Positions 45,301 through 53,186 of a stretch of DNA of 64,000 bases are shown piece by piece. Positions within the stretch are counted from its first letter, which is position 1. Every line of letters begins with the position of its first letter. The stretch lies in contig DASXUX010000067.1 of the NCBI GenBank assembly GCA_036504595.1, positions 186,001 to 250,000 of the forward strand, given 5' to 3'. The position numbers and the translations under genes were made by a program. The notes beneath the pieces are model-generated. The model made no database searches and was not told the DNA's origin. It saw only the letters and a program-made list of their open reading frames with translations. The DNA comes from DASXUX01 sp036504595 (lineage in GTDB: Bacteria; Planctomycetota; SZUA-567; H5-PLA8).

Positions 45301-46643
45301 TACTCGCCAGCGATGTGCAAGGACCGTGCAGCAGCGGCGGCGATCAGGCGATGACGACGCCCGACGGCTGGACGGTTTTTTCGCTGGGTGTGAAGCCCTA
45401 CTCGCCGTATTCGCTGAGCGGCACGTTCAAAGGCGAACCGAGATGGTCCTACCCAAACCCATGGCCGGGACTGCACGCGTCGCATGAAGCGCCCGTGCCG
45501 GAGTTCCCCGGCGAAGTCATCGGCACGACGCGCCTGCTCGGCGGCTTCGTCACACCGAAGGACAGCGACGCCGGACCGCTCTGGGCGATCAACGGCAACA
45601 TGGGGCCGATGTTCCTGTTCACTGTCGACGGTTTGTTCGTCGCGACGCTCTTTAAGGACGTGCGCACGGGGCGGTCGTGGTCGATGCCGGTCGCCGAACG
45701 CGGCATGCTGCTCAACGATGTCGCACCGCACGATGAAAACTTCTGGCCGACGATCACGCAGACCTCCGACGGCAAGATCTACATTGTCGATGGCGCTCGC
45801 ACAAGCCTGGTGCGCGTAGACAATCTCGACTCCATCAAGCGGCTCCCCAATGGTTCGCTGAAAATCTCCGAAGCGGATCTGGCAAAGGCTCGCGAGTGGC
45901 AAATCGAGCGCGAGGCGGTACGCCAGAAAGCGCTGGGTTCCGGAACGCTGAAAGTCTCCATCCGCAAAGAAGCGCCCGTCGTTGACGGCAATCTCGCCGA
46001 CTGGACCGGCGCTGATTGGGCGCCTGTCGATCGGCGCGGCACGGCGGCGAACTTCAATAGCAACAGCAAGCCCTACGACGTCGCCGCGGCCGTGTGCGTC
46101 TCGGGCGAGAAACTCTTTGTCGCCTGGCGCACGACGGAGAAGGACCTGTTGCGCAACAGCGGCGAAATGCCCACGGCGCCGTTCAAGACGGGCGGCTGCC
46201 TGGACGTGATGATCGGCGCCGATCCAAAGGCCAGCGAGAAGCGCGGCGAGCCCGCTCCGGGCGACGTTCGTTTGCTGATCACAAAAGTGAAGAATAAGAC
46301 GCTGGCGCTGCTCTACCGAGCCAAAGTGCCCGGCACGAAGGACCCCGTGCCGTTTTCGTCTCCGTGGCGGACCATCACGCTCGATAAAGTCGATGACATC
46401 AGCGCTCAGGTCGAACTGGCTTCGGTGGAAGGCAACTACGAGATCTCGATCCCTCTGGCCACGCTGGGACTGAAACCCGCTGCCGGTCTGGCGATCAAAG
46501 CCGATCTCGGTGTGTTGCGCGGCGACGGCACGCACACCACGCAGCGCGTTTATTGGAGCAACAAAGGCACGGCCATCACCAGCGATGTGCCGTCGGAAGC
46601 GATGTTGACGCCAAACCTGTGGGGCAAGTGGGTCTTCGAATAA
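42354..46643 (+). CDS. Very large secreted beta-propeller protein with FlgD-like and CBM9-like domains
   Basis: The 1,429-residue protein has a signal peptide (FCRAVVIAVLLCASTASDVGA), a galactose-binding-like N-terminal region, and a FlgD-like Ig domain (about 385-460; VVEDNSGKRVRNL, WWDGTDDLGRD). NHL/SMP-30-type propeller repeats follow (GLAFDKDGRLLVLA, QIAFDKEGNLYVSDRG, GLAIDSNDHLWVAEED). A C-terminal CBM9/DOMON-like domain (about 1200-1429; APVVDGNLADW) ends the protein. It probably binds or processes a polysaccharide at the surface; no catalytic motif was recognised. The ATG at 42354 is preceded by GAGG and gives the signal peptide. Confidence 0.82.
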   Translation: MVRMFCRAVVIAVLLCASTASDVGAGEPAPATTFAPPLAVEELDPAAFTQWLEGAEKLFELKDGPRHVIWTRNSRPEWDGLRFSDSKKIGVRHMRIGWKNPIVLGTVLARGGGQVSVLKPDAAYPGDMKDDSQWIPAQRIKMAKVCRDEAGTEDLVIWVLPPKTSTRAIRFSHSPELTDKIYAGWLGGVYLLTQRFATVGSQASALTTHKPDKAKLINDDSNNGTWGIWDNEGNEVPVSPEHPEAITLVWPQSVTLRGLCALFAGFGAAEVFAYAGPDDRHPSAATEADWKPVASPSKVENGYPLQLWPNWIDFGKDVSTRAIQLRMTKVCAEGHPHMKGNTKGGKRVWVGELLALMPLNEADVATAALPVPAAPDLGHPPIPVKFTLKDPGFVTLVVEDNSGKRVRNLISETSFPAGENTAWWDGTDDLGRDPQAYSHGLYSIPAQFVKPGDYTVRGLTRKQLDLRFEFSIYNAGSPAWETADTTGCWTTNHTPPRCVLYVPPEQAPGGKPLVYIGSYVSEGGHGLAWVDLDGKKQGGRANVGGAWTGAQHLARDLGANADPKAYAYVGSGWETELRLFALTKEGDKQVVKYSVKKKEDSTLAGIAIHNGTLVCSLPALKQLLFIDAKARKVQGTADLAETTGLAFDKDGRLLVLAAKQLRRYTLPQTLGEQITLPAPQVLIEKLEDPQQIAFDKEGNLYVSDRGVSHQVKVFTPDGKPLRTIGVAGSPKAGPYDPKHMNNPAGLAIDSNDHLWVAEEDYQPKRVSVWTLDGKLIKAFYGPSMYGGGGTLDSQDKTRFFFNGMEFKLDWEKGTDELTRVFCRQSPGDQLPPDGFGCNGMPEMPQYVNGKRYFSNWHNSNPTNGAGIVCIWIDRDGVAVPVAAIGVAKAWKVLAEESFKSKWPAGLDAKGDWWKNQALFSWSDKNGDGRVQPDEVTMIKASSGGITVMPDLSVLISRVDEKTTRYVPKFDKDVPSYDLASGEILASDVQGPCSSGGDQAMTTPDGWTVFSLGVKPYSPYSLSGTFKGEPRWSYPNPWPGLHASHEAPVPEFPGEVIGTTRLLGGFVTPKDSDAGPLWAINGNMGPMFLFTVDGLFVATLFKDVRTGRSWSMPVAERGMLLNDVAPHDENFWPTITQTSDGKIYIVDGARTSLVRVDNLDSIKRLPNGSLKISEADLAKAREWQIEREAVRQKALGSGTLKVSIRKEAPVVDGNLADWTGADWAPVDRRGTAANFNSNSKPYDVAAAVCVSGEKLFVAWRTTEKDLLRNSGEMPTAPFKTGGCLDVMIGADPKASEKRGEPAPGDVRLLITKVKNKTLALLYRAKVPGTKDPVPFSSPWRTITLDKVDDISAQVELASVEGNYEISIPLATLGLKPAAGLAIKADLGVLRGDGTHTTQRVYWSNKGTAITSDVPSEAMLTPNLWGKWVFE

Positions 46644-46682
46644 GCGCAGACAAACGGAAGAGTTTTTTTGCGCACGGACACC

Positions 46683-46711
46683 TTGACGTGAGTTCTGCGG
46701 CAGGCTACAGT
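46683..46711 (+). promoter_or_regulatory. Sigma-70-type promoter of the CbpA/CbpB locus
   Basis: TTGACG at 46683-46688 and TACAGT at 46706-46711 are separated by 17 bp, an ideal spacing. Transcription would start about 10 bp before the cobalamin riboswitch. The prediction is from sequence only. Confidence 0.55.
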
Positions 46712-46725
46712 TCTCGGCGAAGTTT

Positions 46726-46911
46726 GACAATGGCTTTGGCATTACGGAACACGGTGCAATTCCGTGGCGGTCCCGCCGCAGTAATCGGGGACGGTCGCAC
46801 GGTCGGAACGAAAGTTCCCATCACTGCCGAGGAACACTTCGGTGGGAAGATGATCCGCGCGATCGAACGATCCGAGAGCCTGAAGACCTGCCAAAGCCGC
46901 CAGCGTTAAGA
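46726..46911 (+). ncRNA. Cobalamin riboswitch
   Basis: The sequence carries the conserved cobalamin aptamer blocks in order: GGTGCAATTCCGTGGCGGTC, then CCCGCCGCAGTAATCGGGGA, then CACTGCCGAGG with GGTGGGAAGAT, and the B12 box GAGCCTGAAGACCTGCC (near 46876-46891). The spacing matches RF00174-type aptamers. It lies between a good promoter and an intrinsic terminator, and controls the peptide and radical SAM genes in response to B12, presumably switching them off when cobalamin is bound. Confidence 0.95.
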
Positions 46912-46931
46912 ATTCGGAATCCAATGGTAAA

Positions 46932-46980
46932 GGGTTCCGGTGGGCCGTGAGGGCAGGCCCGCCGGAACCCTTTTTGTTTT
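46932..46980 (+). terminator. Riboswitch expression-platform terminator
   Basis: GGGTTCCGGTGGGCC at 46932-46946 pairs with GGCCCGCCGGAACCC at 46956-46970 (one G-U pair) and is followed by TTTTTGTTTT. It lies right after the B12 box and before the CbpA start, so it is the attenuator by which the riboswitch stops transcription. Confidence 0.93.
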
Positions 46981-47005
46981 ATTGTGCCCTTTAAGGAGGA
47001 ACAGC

Positions 47006-47119
47006 ATGAAGAGAAAGCCTCGCCGCCTCAAAGCGGTGATCGCCTTCCGTCGCGCGTGCCAGGCCACGGGCACTGGATTGTCTCACTACATTCTGGTGGA
47101 GGCGAAGAAGAACGCATGA
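47006..47119 (+). CDS. cbpA: CbpA-type precursor peptide (RiPP-like)
   Basis: The 37-residue peptide is basic at its N-terminus (KRKPRRLKA) and ends with FRRACQATGTGLSHYILVEA followed by KKNA. It contains one Cys and a TGTGLSHYI core, matching the CbpA modified-peptide pattern as remembered from the TIGRFAMs set. The ATG at 47006 follows AAGGAGGAACAGC, a strong ribosome site. It is expressed under a cobalamin riboswitch and its TGA overlaps the ATG of the radical SAM gene (ATGA). The peptide is the likely substrate of the following enzyme; the mature product and role are unknown. Confidence 0.85.
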   Translation: MKRKPRRLKAVIAFRRACQATGTGLSHYILVEAKKNA

Positions 47120-48522
47120 AGAAAAGCGCGCTTAGCGTGCGCGGAACGGCCCCCAGTCGGGGCCGTTTCGCGAACACGGGAAACGGGCCTGAGCTCGTGC
47201 CCATCGATATCGGGCACGCGGACTACGTCGCCCTCATCGGACCGGACACGGCCTTCTGGGCCTTGGTGCAGAAGGCGAAACTGGCCCAGACGCTTGCCGG
47301 CGGCTCGCTGCTGGCCAAGTACAAGCGCGAGGCTCAGCAGATGGCCGATGAGATGACGCAACTGCGCTTCGGTCTGAAGCCCTCAGCCGTCTACTTCAAC
47401 GCGACCGAACGCTGCAACCTGAATTGCCGCTACTGCTACATTCCGGAGAACCTGCGCCGCTCCGGCCAGCACATGTCGCCCGAGCGTGTTATGGAAGCGC
47501 TGACGCGGTTGGAGCGATATTTCAGCCCGATCATGAAAAAGGGGCGAAAACCTCAGATCATTTTTCATGGCGCCGAACCGTTGCTCAACAAAGAGGCCAT
47601 CTATCCCGCGATCACGAAGTATGCCGGAAAGTTCCTGTTCGGCATTCAGACCAATGCCACCCAACTTGACGCCGAAGACGTATCGTTCCTGCGCGAGAAA
47701 GGCGTGGCGCTCGGGCTTTCGCTGGATGCCGACGTGGCCCGCATTGCCGACCGCACGCGCGTCTCGTGGAGCGGCCAGGGCGTCTACGATCGCGTTCTGA
47801 AAGCCCTGCGAATGCTGCGCGGCTATCCGAACTACAGCGTCATCTGCACGATTACTCGCGAAAACATGGCCCGGCTGAAGCAGACGGTGCGGTTCTTCCA
47901 TTCCGAGCAAGTTCCGGTCTGTCTCCTCAACGTGGTGCGTTGCACACTGCCCGGCGCGCGCACGGTCAAGCCCGCGGATGCCGACGCAGCCCGGTACTTC
48001 ATCGGCGCGCTCGAAGAGACGCACCGCTTGTACCAGAAGACCGGCCGCAAGCTCGTCGTGGCGAACTTCGCCAACATCCTTCTGTCGATCCTCGCCCCGA
48101 CCGCCCGCCGCCTGATGTGCGACATTTCCCCCTGTGGCGGTGGCCGGTGCTTCGTAGCGCTCGCGCCAAACGGCGATCTGTTCCCTTGCAGCGAGTTCAT
48201 CGGGCTGCCCAAGTTCAAAGGCGGAAATCTGTTCAAGGACAAGATGGAAGATGTCCTCCAGAGCGCCGCGTTCCGAAAAGTCACTGAGCGCAAGGTCGAA
48301 GATATTGAGCCCTGTCGGCACTGCGCCATCCGTCATTTCTGCGGCTCGCCCTGCCCCGCCGAAGCCCACGAGATGAATGGCGGCATGGAGAAGACGGGCG
48401 CGTTCTGCGAATTCTACGAAGAACAAGCGCGTTACGCGTTCCGGCTGATCGCCGACAACCGCCATGAAGCGTTCCTGCTGGATGGGTGGGACAAAGGCAC
48501 GCACGAAACGTTTGCGCTGTGA
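47116..48522 (+). CDS. cbpB: Radical SAM/SPASM peptide-modifying enzyme CbpB
   Basis: The 468-residue enzyme has the radical SAM motif CNLNCRYC near residues 99-106, which binds the SAM-cleaving 4Fe-4S cluster, the GAEPLLN and SLDAD stretches of the barrel, and a C-terminal SPASM region with many cysteines (CDISPCGGGRC, FPCSEF, EPCRHCAIRHFCGSPC, FCEFYEE) for auxiliary clusters. Such enzymes install carbon-based crosslinks or oxidations on ribosomal peptides. The start at 47116 overlaps the CbpA stop, giving translational coupling, and better fits than the upstream in-frame ATG, which would run through the peptide gene. No exporter or protease gene is next to it. Confidence 0.92.
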   Translation: MKKSALSVRGTAPSRGRFANTGNGPELVPIDIGHADYVALIGPDTAFWALVQKAKLAQTLAGGSLLAKYKREAQQMADEMTQLRFGLKPSAVYFNATERCNLNCRYCYIPENLRRSGQHMSPERVMEALTRLERYFSPIMKKGRKPQIIFHGAEPLLNKEAIYPAITKYAGKFLFGIQTNATQLDAEDVSFLREKGVALGLSLDADVARIADRTRVSWSGQGVYDRVLKALRMLRGYPNYSVICTITRENMARLKQTVRFFHSEQVPVCLLNVVRCTLPGARTVKPADADAARYFIGALEETHRLYQKTGRKLVVANFANILLSILAPTARRLMCDISPCGGGRCFVALAPNGDLFPCSEFIGLPKFKGGNLFKDKMEDVLQSAAFRKVTERKVEDIEPCRHCAIRHFCGSPCPAEAHEMNGGMEKTGAFCEFYEEQARYAFRLIADNRHEAFLLDGWDKGTHETFAL

Positions 48523-48526
48523 TGTG

Positions 48527-48570
48527 GCACGCTTGAGTTCGCGCAAACTGACGCGCGAACTCAAGCGTGC
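48527..48570. repeat. Dispersed palindrome with 18-nt arms, copy 2
   Basis: GCACGCTTGAGTTCGCGC pairs perfectly with GCGCGAACTCAAGCGTGC around an 8-nt loop (AAACTGAC). It starts 4 bp after the CbpB stop codon and could serve as a transcription terminator or mRNA 3' stabiliser, though there is no T-run. It is nearly identical to 32621-32664. Confidence 0.88.
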
Positions 48571-48658
48571 AACTCAGCCGCCTTAACTGCCTTCAACACA
48601 GATATCGTAGGCACTGCCTCACCTGCTCGGATTTTCTGCCGCACGGTCCTGAGGAGCG

Positions 48659-50056
48659 CTATTTGCGGCCGTGTGTAGCCCAGCTACCCTGTAGCACGCT
48701 AGCCTTGCCATATAACCCCATGCATTCCCCCATTCGCCGTTGCCAGGCTGGGCGTGTGAAAGAGGCTAGCAAAACACAGCAAGCCACGGACGTGATGCAG
48801 ACTCCGAACCATCTTCGGGTTAGACGCCGATGGGCCTGCATCAACCCAAACGCGATGAGGATCGTTGTTCCCAAGATGCTGATCAGACACTTGTAGGGCA
48901 AGATCGGCACAGAATTGTACGGGCGAAATTTGATGAGCGCGTGCGTGCCAAAACCCAATCCCACCAGCATGAGCATTGCGGCATACAGGACGAAGGATGG
49001 CCGCGCGCTTTGGTAAGCGGCGCGCAAGACACGAAAAAGCAGATAGAGGTAGAGCGCGAGCACTGCGCCCGCGGCATACCGCCACATGAAGAGATAATGC
49101 ATGGGGACGAAATGGGTGCTTGGCACGTCGTATCCGTTTTGAAATCCGACCAATTCCGCCGCACTGTAACAATGCATCGAGTTTGAGGTCAGCACCGGAG
49201 GGAGGAAATTGGTGAGAGATGTAAATAAATAGGTGATGTAATTCGAACACAGATCGTCGATCGCAACGAGCGGCGAAGGATATGTGACCAGCAATTCAGC
49301 CTCTCGGCCGGGCTGTACAAACAACTTGGCCGCGGGAATTCTGATCGCAAGGTATACGACCATCGTCGTCAGGGTTATCGTCGCTACAAGAAAAAGGTTC
49401 TGGTTGCGAGATTGCAGTTTGTGGCGCTTGCGCCACCCAAAAAGAAAGGCGCACAAAACCAGAAGAAAGGCGCCGTAGTCGAGCCACGTTTCCCAGCACA
49501 CGGCGGATAGCAGCAAGCTTACAACGAAAATGATTTTTGCGCCCGCGCGCCCATCTCGGGCGAACAAGCAGTGAACGGCCAGGAGATTGACCAGCAGATA
49601 AGTGATCTGCAGCGGATACATTGCACACGAGGAATTCGTGTACGCATAGCTGAATTGGGTTCCAAAGGCCATTAACAGCGCCAGGCAAATCGCAAAAAGC
49701 TGCGATCGAAACGCCAGCCATCCGCAGATGTACGCAACGCCACTCAAGAGCGCACAAATGGAAATAAAGGCCGGCGTATAGCCGACTGCCGAGCCCAATA
49801 GTTCAAAGAAAACCATTCCCGTGGTCGTCCAACGGATGTCTCCCTGTTGAGTGACGTCCATCGGCCACAGCAATGTCCTGGGATTGTCGCGCAAGGTATC
49901 ATGAAGAATCTGGGGAAAGGTCATGTAGGGTTCGATGCGGGCGTTTTCAATATAGATCTTCTCTATCACTGCGATCGATACGATAAGCAGAAGCGCGGCA
50001 AAATGCGCTCTTAGACGAATGCTTTGCGCCGGCACCTCTGCCGAAAGAGTCGTCAT
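48659..50056 (-). CDS. Polytopic membrane protein of glycan operon (GT-C-like)
   Basis: The 465-residue protein has about ten hydrophobic segments, for example FAALLLIVSIAVIEKIY, PAFISICALLSGVAYICGW, FLLVLCAFLFGW and FVLYAAMLMLVGLGFG, and short loops. The general plan resembles the membrane part of GT-C-type glycosyltransferases, but the catalytic first loop does not show a clear DxD/ED motif. It is the last gene of the minus-strand glycan operon, 7 bp after the methyltransferase gene. Confidence 0.65.
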   Translation of the reverse strand: MTTLSAEVPAQSIRLRAHFAALLLIVSIAVIEKIYIENARIEPYMTFPQILHDTLRDNPRTLLWPMDVTQQGDIRWTTTGMVFFELLGSAVGYTPAFISICALLSGVAYICGWLAFRSQLFAICLALLMAFGTQFSYAYTNSSCAMYPLQITYLLVNLLAVHCLFARDGRAGAKIIFVVSLLLSAVCWETWLDYGAFLLVLCAFLFGWRKRHKLQSRNQNLFLVATITLTTMVVYLAIRIPAAKLFVQPGREAELLVTYPSPLVAIDDLCSNYITYLFTSLTNFLPPVLTSNSMHCYSAAELVGFQNGYDVPSTHFVPMHYLFMWRYAAGAVLALYLYLLFRVLRAAYQSARPSFVLYAAMLMLVGLGFGTHALIKFRPYNSVPILPYKCLISILGTTILIAFGLMQAHRRLTRRWFGVCITSVACCVLLASFTRPAWQRRMGECMGLYGKASVLQGSWATHGRK

Positions 50057-50063
50057 AGGGCCT

Positions 50064-50897
50064 CTATCTGGTTTCGGAGGACTTCTTGCGTGCGGACAAG
50101 AAAACCAAGCCGCCCTCGTCTATGCCGACCGCGTTGGCGTTCATGTTCCGGAAAATCGGAATGAGCGGGGCAAGGTAAAGTCTCCGGAATGCAGGACAGA
50201 GGGTCCATTTGTTCGTCAGCTTCTTCGTCAGCAGTCCGATCATCCCCGGCGGCACGAGGGCATCATTGAGCAGGCAGCTTTTTTTCGTCCCGTAATACTG
50301 AGCCGATTCGACGAGAAACCCATGCTCCTCAAGCAGCGCCTTCCACTTCGGAAGCTCCTGAGCGGTGTGATGCCGCCAGAAACGATTGAAGAAGCGGCGG
50401 TATCGCTGCGACAGTCCGGTCAAAGACAATGCATTCAAAAACTGGACAGGCCAGTTGAACTCTTCAAACCGGTGCGAAGGCACAGTGAGATAAAAGCAAC
50501 CGCCCGGCGCCAGCACGCGATGAATTTCTTTCAGCACCGGCGGCAAGTCCGGGATGTGCTCGAGCACGCTATTGGAGAAGACGGTCTGGAAGGTATTGTC
50601 TTGCTTTGGAATCTTATCGCCGAAGCCGTGGATCAACTCGCTGTAAGAGCCCCATTCGCGCGCGCGCTCCAATTCACGTGAATTGGGGTCAATTCCCGCG
50701 TCCACGGGTTCAGAAAAAAGGACGTGGGCAAACAGGCCTTCACCGCAGCCGACGTCGAGCACGGGCCTGGGAAAGCTCAAGCGTGCATAGATCCGCCATT
50801 CAAGTATCCGTTCCAAGGCGAGCGCCGACGGCGCCAAGGCGAGGTAGTCCTGCATGGCGACATTTCGAACAGGCAGATTCTGCGTTTGCGCAATCAT
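50064..50897 (-). CDS. Class I SAM-dependent methyltransferase
   Basis: The 277-residue protein has motif I VLDVGCGEG, an acidic residue in GIDPNS, VLEHIPD and a VLAPGGCFYLTVPSH strand/turn, typical of Methyltransf_11-type enzymes. It lacks membrane segments. Its ATG overlaps the stop of the DegT aminotransferase gene (ATGA), so the two are coupled. In this operon it probably methylates a sugar or its carrier-linked glycan, but the acceptor cannot be read from the sequence. Confidence 0.85.
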   Translation of the reverse strand: MIAQTQNLPVRNVAMQDYLALAPSALALERILEWRIYARLSFPRPVLDVGCGEGLFAHVLFSEPVDAGIDPNSRELERAREWGSYSELIHGFGDKIPKQDNTFQTVFSNSVLEHIPDLPPVLKEIHRVLAPGGCFYLTVPSHRFEEFNWPVQFLNALSLTGLSQRYRRFFNRFWRHHTAQELPKWKALLEEHGFLVESAQYYGTKKSCLLNDALVPPGMIGLLTKKLTNKWTLCPAFRRLYLAPLIPIFRNMNANAVGIDEGGLVFLSARKKSSETR

Positions 50898-52021
50898 AGG
50901 TGTCCTGTTCGCAATTTGAGCAACTGATCGCAGATGAAATCGATTTGCTCATTTCGCAGGGAGGGGAACGTCGGCAGCGAGATGACGGTGCGGCTGACGT
51001 CCTCGCATATAGGCAGTTTGTGCGCAGCGTAGAGCGGTTGGAGACTGGACGCGTAGAAGCCTGGCCTTGTCTCGATCCCGATCCCTGAAAGCGCCTCGAT
51101 GACTCCATCGCGGTCCGTCGAAAACGCGCCAGGATCCAGCCGGCATGCCATCGCCCACAGCACAGCGGTGACATCCGCCTCGAAATTCTGCAATTGAATC
51201 CCCTTCTGCCCCTGCAGCCGGTTGATATAGGCGGAATGAACTCGGCGGCGATCTTCCAGGACGCGCGGCAATCCTTCCAACTGGGCGCAGCCCAGGGCCG
51301 CCTGCATATTGGTCAGCCGGAAATTGTGCCCGGGAACGTCGTGCCAATAGCGCCGTTTCTTCATTCCATGGCTTCTAAACAGGCACAATCGTTCATAGAG
51401 CTGGGGATCGTGGGTGATCACCATTCCGCCTTCGCCGGTGGTGATGGTCTTTGTGGCCTGGAAACTGAAGCAGCCGAGTGCGCCCAGCGTTCCGGAAATT
51501 TGGCCGCGATAGCGAGACGGGAAAGACTCCGCGGCATCTTCAACGACGGCAATGGAATGATCGTTCGCGATCTTCAAGATCGGGTCCATCGCGCAAACCG
51601 CTCCGTACGTGTGCACGGGCACGACGGCTTTCGTCTTCGGCGTAATGGCCCTTTCGAAGGCGTGGGGATCGAGGCACCACGTTCGCTCATCCACCTCCAC
51701 AAAGACAGGCTTCAGATTCATGTGCAGCGCGATGTTCGCGGCGGCCATGAAACCAAATCCTGGAACGATCACCTCGTCGCCCGGCTTCAAGTCCAGGGCG
51801 AGGAATGCCAGATGAACCGCCGTCGTTCCATTGGAGACCGCCGCCGCGAATTTGACGCCGCAGTAGCGTGCAAAGTCCGCCTCCAGCCGATCCACAAACG
51901 GCCCGCCCGAGATCCATGACGATTTGAGCGCCTCCAGGACATATTGGGTTTCTAGCGCGCCAATCTCCGGCTGAGCCCAGGGAATTCTTTCGCGGACTGT
52001 TGACGGCTGTTCACGAGACAT
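50894..52021 (-). CDS. DegT/DnrJ/EryC1/StrS aminotransferase (perosamine synthetase-like)
   Basis: The 375-residue PLP enzyme shows the family signature: SNGTTAVHLAF, PVHTYGAVCAMD, VVEDAAESF and the catalytic Lys in FSFQATKTITTGEGG (about 190). This subfamily transfers an amino group from glutamate to a 4-keto-sugar nucleotide; GDP-perosamine synthetase is the closest style. It overlaps the GNAT gene upstream by 11 bp and the methyltransferase gene downstream by 4 bp, so it is tightly coupled in the operon. The amino sugar it makes is a candidate substrate for the GNAT acetyltransferase. Confidence 0.93.
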   Translation of the reverse strand: MSREQPSTVRERIPWAQPEIGALETQYVLEALKSSWISGGPFVDRLEADFARYCGVKFAAAVSNGTTAVHLAFLALDLKPGDEVIVPGFGFMAAANIALHMNLKPVFVEVDERTWCLDPHAFERAITPKTKAVVPVHTYGAVCAMDPILKIANDHSIAVVEDAAESFPSRYRGQISGTLGALGCFSFQATKTITTGEGGMVITHDPQLYERLCLFRSHGMKKRRYWHDVPGHNFRLTNMQAALGCAQLEGLPRVLEDRRRVHSAYINRLQGQKGIQLQNFEADVTAVLWAMACRLDPGAFSTDRDGVIEALSGIGIETRPGFYASSLQPLYAAHKLPICEDVSRTVISLPTFPSLRNEQIDFICDQLLKLRTGHL

Positions 52022-52664
52022 CGCTGAAGGTCTCCGTGGGGTCGAGTTGCTTAACGTACAACTGCAGCTTTAATGCGTGGTGTTGCTGCGTTCCAGCCGG
52101 TTTAAACCCCATACGCGAGTAAAAACGGTTTGAGGCCGTTTCAGTTGTATTTGTGCTGACACGGTAGATGTGAACATCCCACTCGCGCAGTGCCTTTTCA
52201 AAGGCTTCAACCAGTAGGCGCCCCGCGCCGAGTTCGCGCATGCCCTCCTTTACTGCGATGGCCAGGAGTTCAGAGCGGACCGCGGCAAAATCGTTGCGTT
52301 TTGAGCTGTCTGGGTTCGTGCGAAAAGGGTAAGCCAATAACGTCGGCAGACGACGCAAAGCTGAGAATGAAAAGAGCTTTGGCAGCGCTTTAACGCCGAG
52401 AGAGAATCCGCCACGACAAAGGACCGAGCGGAAGCAGCCGGAAAGATCGGCGCAACCCGCCACGAAGCCGACGAGAGCATCATCTTTCCACGCCACCCAG
52501 ATGCCTGCTTTGGGCGCCCGCGCAATCTCGAAGTACATGCGTGCCATAAATGGGGAGCCAAGTAAAGGTAGAGCTCCATGGTGAATGCTGGCCAGGTGAA
52601 TACGTGTGATCTCCACGAAGGTGCTGTACGGCGTCGACCTGTCCAGGACCATGATTTTCAGCAT
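52011..52664 (-). CDS. GNAT-family N-acetyltransferase
   Basis: The 217-residue protein has the GNAT A/B motifs: KDDALVGFVAGCAD, ELLAIAVKEGMRELGAGRLLVEAFE and YRVSTNTTETASNRFYSRMGF. The family transfers an acetyl group from acetyl-CoA to an amine. The ATG at 52664 is preceded by GGAG and overlaps the NUDIX gene by 7 bp; an in-frame ATG eight codons upstream is an alternative. Together with the aminotransferase it fits N-acylation of a 4-amino-sugar. Confidence 0.85.
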   Translation of the reverse strand: MLKIMVLDRSTPYSTFVEITRIHLASIHHGALPLLGSPFMARMYFEIARAPKAGIWVAWKDDALVGFVAGCADLSGCFRSVLCRGGFSLGVKALPKLFSFSALRRLPTLLAYPFRTNPDSSKRNDFAAVRSELLAIAVKEGMRELGAGRLLVEAFEKALREWDVHIYRVSTNTTETASNRFYSRMGFKPAGTQQHHALKLQLYVKQLDPTETFSDVS

Positions 52665-53167
52665 GGACGTTGCTCCATGCGAGGACATGGATCCTTCGAG
52701 CCCGAACTTGCGAAGCTCGTATCTTCGTGAAACTGCTGAATCCTGGCGCGGACAAATACAGGCAAATCGATCTGCAGCCAGTCTCCCTTCGACTTCCACG
52801 CGCTCTCTTTGCTTTGGGCGTCCAGAACGGGGGCGGATTCTGAGTCGCAATTCATCCTGAAGAGTGTCGAAATCGCATGGCTCTGCATCCCCGCCGTTGA
52901 GAGCGGTAGAATGATCTCAAAAGTGCCGAGTTCTTCAACGCTGTCCGCGGCTAACCCGCATTCCTCCCGCAGTTTGCGTCGCGCGGCGTCTTCCCTCAAT
53001 TCGCCAAAATGAACTCGTCCGCCAGGAAACCACCATTCGCCCAACGCGGGCTCATTCTTGCGTTTCACCAGCAAAATGCGCCCTTTCGGATCCCTTACCA
53101 GCAAGTCCACGCACGGGATGGGCATGAGCGTGATAATCTTCCGGTAGAGCGCTTCATCGATGAACAT
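52658..53167 (-). CDS. NUDIX hydrolase, GDP-mannose mannosyl hydrolase-like
   Basis: The 169-residue protein begins FIDEALYRKIITLMPIPCVD, the opening typical of GDP-mannose mannosyl hydrolases, and has a NUDIX box with GGRVHFGELREDAARRKLRE and ECGL. One box Glu is Lys (RK in place of RE), as expected for GDP-mannose hydrolases that cut C-O rather than P-O bonds. Its place between sugar genes supports a sugar-nucleotide substrate. The exact substrate is unproven. Confidence 0.85.
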   Translation of the reverse strand: MFIDEALYRKIITLMPIPCVDLLVRDPKGRILLVKRKNEPALGEWWFPGGRVHFGELREDAARRKLREECGLAADSVEELGTFEIILPLSTAGMQSHAISTLFRMNCDSESAPVLDAQSKESAWKSKGDWLQIDLPVFVRARIQQFHEDTSFASSGSKDPCPRMEQRPC

Positions 53168-53186
53168 GCCAATCCCTTTCGCGCAC

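Noticed and set aside
42831..46742. A 1,303-codon minus-strand frame opposite the beta-propeller gene
   Set aside because: It has no recognisable domain and would cover the cobalamin riboswitch; the plus frame has propeller repeats and a signal peptide.
46984..47118. An upstream in-frame start for the radical SAM gene at 46984
   Set aside because: It would run across the precursor peptide gene and its ribosome site. The ATG at 47116 overlaps the peptide stop and matches the usual enzyme N-terminus.
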